Shown: piece by piece, positions 60,874 through 64,000 of the stretch
Layout of the letters: each line of letters starts with the position of its first letter
Position numbering within the stretch: the first letter of the stretch is position 1
Source of the DNA: JAYPWI01 sp964629575
GTDB taxonomy: Bacteria; Actinomycetota; Acidimicrobiia; Acidimicrobiales; Poriferisodalaceae
NCBI GenBank assembly: GCA_964629575.1
Contig: CAZVUM010000015.1
Location: 10,074-74,073 of the forward strand
Direction of reading: 5' to 3'
DNA: 64,000 nucleotides
Made by a program: the position numbers and the translations under genes
The notes under the pieces: model-generated
Seen by the model: only the letters and a program-made list of their open reading frames with translations
What the model was told of the DNA's origin: nothing
Databases searched by the model: none

Positions 60874-61554
60874 CTAGGGCAGCGCCAGATACTCCCGGAG
60901 AAAGGCCGCGTCGGGAGGTGCGATCTCGTCGACCCTCGTGTTGGGCCCGACCCACACGATCGAGAAGAGCTGCCCGTTCGCCGTCAGTCCAACTCCCCGC
61001 AAGCCCTCCGTGAACATCTCGGGTTGATGCCCGTCGAGATCCGGCCAGCGCACGACCCGCAGCTCCGCCTCAGCACCGTCACAGAGCACCTCACCTTCGC
61101 GAAGCACCTCCCCGGAGGACAGCTCCAGGGTCGAGTCATCGAATGCGATCTCGATCTCGTCGAAGAACACACCGAGCAGCGCACCTCCACCAGCCACGTC
61201 GTGCTGGAACGGATGGATGTGGATCAGGCCGTCGCCGTGGCTGTGGATGCCGGTGACGTCCGAAGCCGAGTCATCGGGGTACGGAAGCTGGCGCTCGCCG
61301 CAGACCCGGACTTCGTACCCCGAGTGCCAGTGGTCGATGCCCACTGCCGGTGGCTCGCCGGCAGGGTCGCCCTCGGGTCCGAACTCGTCAAGAAGAGCCA
61401 TCACCCCGCCCTCGTCATCGGGGGCGTCGGTCGTGGCACGGTTCTCAGGGCTGTCGAAATTCGCGACCGGGCCAGCCGAGTCCGAGTCTCCGTCGCTGCA
61501 CGCCGTGAATGCCGTCACTACCACCGCAGCGGCGACCCACCGAATCGATCTCAT
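60874..61554 (-). CDS. His-rich lipoprotein, probably metal-binding
   Basis: The 226-residue protein has a lipoprotein signal (TAFTAC, Cys19) and an acidic linker. A His cluster follows: GIDHWHSGYEV (His75, His77) and GIHSHGDGLIHIHPFQH (His104, 106, 112, 114, 118). The rest is a small beta-rich domain with DSTLELSSGEVLREGEVLCDG and VRWPDLDG. The spacing of the seven His suggests a metal or cupredoxin-like site (inference). I do not recognise the family; similar His-Ser-His and His-Ile-His motifs occur in exported actinobacterial proteins of unknown role. ATG at 61554 is used. Confidence 0.75.
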   Translation of the reverse strand: MRSIRWVAAAVVVTAFTACSDGDSDSAGPVANFDSPENRATTDAPDDEGGVMALLDEFGPEGDPAGEPPAVGIDHWHSGYEVRVCGERQLPYPDDSASDVTGIHSHGDGLIHIHPFQHDVAGGGALLGVFFDEIEIAFDDSTLELSSGEVLREGEVLCDGAEAELRVVRWPDLDGHQPEMFTEGLRGVGLTANGQLFSIVWVGPNTRVDEIAPPDAAFLREYLALP

Positions 61555-61639
61555 GGGCGACTGTGTACCGCAAACGCGAGTTCAAGGAGTAGGAGCTCGA
61601 GATCAGGGCTACGAGCAGCTGGCCGGCAACGTTGCTGGG

Positions 61640-62438
61640 CGGTTCCGCGGAACCCTCGGGGACTCCTTCCCAGAGGTACACGAACATGTGTTCGAGATCA
61701 TGGAAGCCATGCGCACCGACGATCTCGACACCACGCCGCTCCCCGACCTCGAACACCGCCTCACCACCCAAGGCAGGCATCGCGGCGGCCGAGACCGCTA
61801 CGTTCATGGCACTCCTCGTAGCTTTCGACAGACGCGAGGGGTGGCGCGGCGACGGGGTCAAGAACTGCGCACACTGGATGAACTGGCAGCTCGGTACGTC
61901 GTTCCGCAGGCGCCGAGAGCCCGACGGGCGGGTGACGATCACACTCACCACCGACGCGGCCGACGCCGAGCTGGCGATGCAGGCCATCCACGCAGCGACC
62001 ACCACCGACGGTGAGCGCCCGCTGGTCGAACGACGAGCCGATGCGCTGATCGCGGTGGCGGACACCGAGACCGCCGGCCGGGCGACCTGCGAGGCACGGT
62101 CCCCACGGAACAGCCCGGGCGTGAGTGCGTCGCTGCGGCAACAGCTGAAGACGCGGGACGGCCGATGCGTGTGGCCGGGATGCGATGCGATCCACCACCG
62201 TCTCCTGCACACGGGCGGGTACGCAATTCGACGTCGAAGCGACACCGGGTGGGAGGTACAACGGGCAGACGGATCGATCATCGACTCGACGCCGGCGAAG
62301 TTGACGGTTCCGCGGAACCGCATCCGCGCTGTGGTCGAGAACCCGGAAGCGATCCGCGGCAGGTGGTCAGGCGATCCCCTGGACACCGGCCGGCTTCTCC
62401 GCATGCCCGTCAGACGCGATCCTGTGCCCACCGGCTGA
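61640..62438 (+). pseudogene. Decayed DUF222/HNH endonuclease (13E12-type) gene
   Basis: A DUF222 N-terminal piece (LDTTPLPDLEHRLTTQ) ends in one frame near 61770. The next piece, AAAETATFMALLVAFDRREGWRGDG then CAHWMNWQLG, continues in another, and the middle (about 80-100 residues of the DUF222 core) is missing before DGRVTITLTTDAADAELAMQ. The HNH domain is cut: RDGRCVWPGCDAIHH runs straight into RLLHTGGYAIRR, so the central Asn/His of HNH is absent. The frame from 61632 to 62438 is open, but with these deletions the product would not be a nuclease. Confidence 0.78.
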
Positions 62439-62513
62439 CGCCCCGGCCACCCACGAGAAGCCCAGGTTGGATCGACACACCCGGGTCCTCGCTGAGGTGC
62501 CCGGAGTCTGTCC

Positions 62514-62557
62514 GGCGCGCTCGGAGGGAATCGAACCCCCAACCTTCTGATCCGTAG
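62514..62557 (-). tRNA. 3' half of a tRNA-Arg(ACG) gene, likely an attachment-site remnant
   Basis: The minus strand reads CTACGGATCAGAAGG, anticodon loop (ACG) and 3' anticodon stem, then a T-arm (GGGGG-TTCGATT-CCCTC, one wobble pair) and acceptor strand CGAGCGC with discriminator G. The D-arm and 5' half are absent: the sequence to the right (upstream in the tRNA sense) does not pair with it. tRNA 3' halves are what remain at one end of an integrated element. Not functional as a tRNA. Confidence 0.75.
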
Positions 62558-62667
62558 GTGGATCCAAGGGTTTCGCCGAGGTTCGCCGTGGGTGCCTGTA
62601 CGACCCCGATATAGCCGCTGAACTGGCCTTTCGGGCTGATCTGACGAACCGCCAAGAACCGCGACCG

Positions 62668-62705
62668 CACCGGTTTACCGGTGGGATCTTCTCAGGATCT
62701 TCTCA
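62668..62705. repeat. Palindrome and 11-bp tandem repeat near the tRNA remnant
   Basis: CACCGGT and ACCGGTG with two T between form a palindrome at 62668-62683. GGATCTTCTCA is then repeated twice without break (62684-62694 and 62695-62705). Such short direct repeats next to a tRNA 3' half resemble integrase arm sites, but no integrase gene is present here. Confidence 0.5.
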
Positions 62706-62786
62706 CCACGGCGAGCGGCTCAACTTAGAGCGTTGTGAACTACGGGCGTGTAACTTGGTGGTCCTCGCGGGCGAGGGAGACGAACC

Positions 62787-62945
62787 ATGGCTGTACCGAG
62801 CGACGTCAAGGATCGCGAGCCCTCCGCATTCGAGGCAGCGCTCGCCCGCTTCGACAGCGAAGTGGGGAGACGCGAACGCCGGCGAGTTTCCTTGGACGAG
62901 ATCGTCGAGTTGATCCGAGCCGACCGCGAGGCGGCCGACCGCTAG
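62787..62945 (+). CDS. VapB-like antitoxin
   Basis: The 52-residue protein starts MAVPSDVKDREPSAFEAALARF and ends RRVSLDEIVELIRADREAADR. It is too short to rate by length, but its highly charged helices and place 13 bp before a PIN toxin gene fit an antitoxin. ATG has GGGAGA eight bases upstream. It has no obvious DNA-binding N-terminal strand such as AbrB or RHH, so the antitoxin class is open. Confidence 0.72.
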   Translation: MAVPSDVKDREPSAFEAALARFDSEVGRRERRRVSLDEIVELIRADREAADR

Positions 62946-62957
62946 GAAACCCGGACC

Positions 62958-63389
62958 GTGCACGTCGTCATCGACGCGTCGATGCTCGTCGAGATCATCG
63001 TTGCCGACGACGACCGTCCTGGCCGGTGGGTGCAGGGCGTCCTGGAAGGCGACGACCTGTACTGGGTCGACGGTTTGACCATGCTCGAAGCCGCATCGGC
63101 GCTGCGCCGCGTGGTCCTTCGCCATCAGTTCGACGCTGAACGCGCAGCGCGGGGTCTGCAGTGGCTGGGCTCGCTCGTGATCAAACACCAGCCGCTCGGC
63201 CAGCAGGAGATCGCCCGCGTCTGGGAGATGCGGGACACGGTCACGCCCTACGACGCGGCCTACCTCGCGTTGACGGAGCGGGTGCAAGTCGATACGGGCG
63301 GACAAGCGGCACTCCTCACCGCCGATGCGAAGCTGGCTCGCTCCCCGGCCGTTCGATGCCCGGTTCACTTGTACGCGTCCACTGCGTGA
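62958..63389 (+). CDS. VapC-like PIN domain toxin
   Basis: The 143-residue protein is a PIN domain ribonuclease with the four acidic metal ligands in place: Asp6 in VVIDASMLVE, Glu44 in TMLEAASALRR, Asp99 in VTPYDAAYLAL and Asp123 in LLTADAKLA. VapC toxins cut tRNA or rRNA and are silenced by the antitoxin. GTG at 62958 is used. The pair lies inside the suspected integrated segment, as is common for toxin-antitoxin modules on mobile DNA. Confidence 0.9.
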   Translation: MHVVIDASMLVEIIVADDDRPGRWVQGVLEGDDLYWVDGLTMLEAASALRRVVLRHQFDAERAARGLQWLGSLVIKHQPLGQQEIARVWEMRDTVTPYDAAYLALTERVQVDTGGQAALLTADAKLARSPAVRCPVHLYASTA

Positions 63390-64000
63390 GCACCGCGAGC
63401 TCAGGCGACCCCATCGGGGAACATCTCGGGACGATGTCCCTGGAACCGAGATCTGGCCACGCTGTGTGATCTCGCGTGGTCTCGCGTCGGAGGTTCGAAA
63501 CGAACCTCCAGTTGTGTCTCCAGTTCCTCGGTGTGGATCGAGACCTCAAGGGCCGGCACGGAAGGTGGCCACAGCACGTCAATGAGGTTGTAGACGGCGG
63601 TCAACGAAGGCCGCAGCATCGGCGGGCGGTACACGGGTGCGTGGCGTCCCGGGTGCCGGGTGGCCGATCTTGGGGTGTCGCCAGCACGGTCGTCGCAAGC
63701 AGGCGAGAGGGTAAGCCTGATGGTCGATCTACACGGCCGACGGGTCGGCGGTGACGTCCACGGCGAGCGACCATGGTGAATCCTGCACCAGAGACGTGCA
63801 CGAGGTGGGTGCGCACGAGCGGAGCCACTCGCAGACACGATCCCGTAACGACGGTGACCGGACGGGTCGCGCTCACTCCAAGCTCGCGTGTTACCGGGCA
63901 CCCGACCGGAAATCGGCAGTTTCGGCCCTCACGACCGTCCGACAACGGCACGTTGAGTGCGCTGGTGGTAGTCGGCGATGTCGGGCGTTACCGGATGCTC
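63390..64000. other. Right end of window, no supported gene
   Basis: About 610 bp with frames in all directions but none with family motifs, a good start or stable codon bias. A minus-strand frame at 63401-63901 has a short coding-like stretch (SLTAVYNLIDVLWPP and EELETQLEVRFEPP, 63425-63600), and could be a remnant or the end of a gene outside the window. I do not annotate it. Confidence 0.5.

Noticed and set aside
62410..62670. 86-residue minus-strand frame across the tRNA fragment
   Set aside because: Its middle is simply the translated tRNA half (GWGFDSLRA), and no family motif flanks it. It could be an integrase tail but there is no evidence.

Overview
The window reads as a high-GC actinomycete chromosome fragment, most likely from an uncultured member of the Acidimicrobiia (inference, no marker gene is present). 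Support comes from actinobacterial codon use with many GTG starts, twin-arginine exported DUF1501 proteins ending in 42-residue 'GYW..DGGVF.FG' repeats, a complete heterotetrameric sarcosine oxidase operon, a hydrophobic amino acid (Liv) transporter and several CoA-ester and amino acid catabolic enzymes. Three runs of exactly 100 N (25749-25848, 30233-30332, 33258-33357) show that this is a scaffolded draft or metagenome assembly. One of these gaps is probably false, because both of its flanks carry the same 29 bp.

Layout. 1-9.1 kb: a truncated PatB-type C-S lyase, a small membrane protein, a TauE/SafE exporter, and a two-gene cassette (DUF1800 then DUF1501) present twice in tandem on the minus strand. 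9.1-19.9 kb: a beta-lactamase-fold hydrolase, chorismate synthase, a PAC2 protein, a luciferase-like oxidoreductase, a beta-propeller lipoprotein, another lipoprotein, azlCD, and a DUF35 plus thiolase-like pair in which the thiolase nucleophile is Ser. 19.9-26.2 kb: two aldehyde dehydrogenases (one MmsA), a GNAT protein, and a membrane-tethered ECF sigma fusion followed by a secreted acidic protein; the last two share a promoter-like motif. 26.2-27.0 kb: a REP-associated tyrosine transposase between two matching hairpins. 27.0-30.2 kb: kynureninase, a DDAH-like hydrolase and a VOC-bicupin protein. 30.3-36.3 kb: livFGMHK on the minus strand. 36.4-41.5 kb: soxBDAG on the plus strand, divergent from liv. 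The arrangement suggests uptake of a small amino or methylated compound with demethylation of sarcosine to glycine and methylene-THF, but transporter substrate cannot be read from sequence.

41.5-50.4 kb: a thioesterase, an amidase plus MFS exporter operon, remnants of an SDR and a methyltransferase, a fused 5-oxoprolinase-type hydantoinase and an SDR. 50.4-56.4 kb: a Tat-exported molybdopterin oxidoreductase with its cytochrome b partner, an anchored WD-like protein, a pair of class III CoA-transferases and a divergent VOC protein with a clear 13-bp inverted-repeat operator between them. 56.4-60.9 kb: an ATP-grasp protein, a DrrAB-type ABC exporter, a four-copy 18-bp operator array, its likely TetR regulator, and a decayed livHM permease. 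60.9-64.0 kb: a His-rich lipoprotein, a decayed DUF222/HNH gene, the 3' half of a tRNA-Arg(ACG) gene that looks like an attachment-site remnant, a VapBC-like toxin-antitoxin pair, and about 600 bp with no supported gene. The last segment may be the left edge of an integrated element whose other end lies outside the window.
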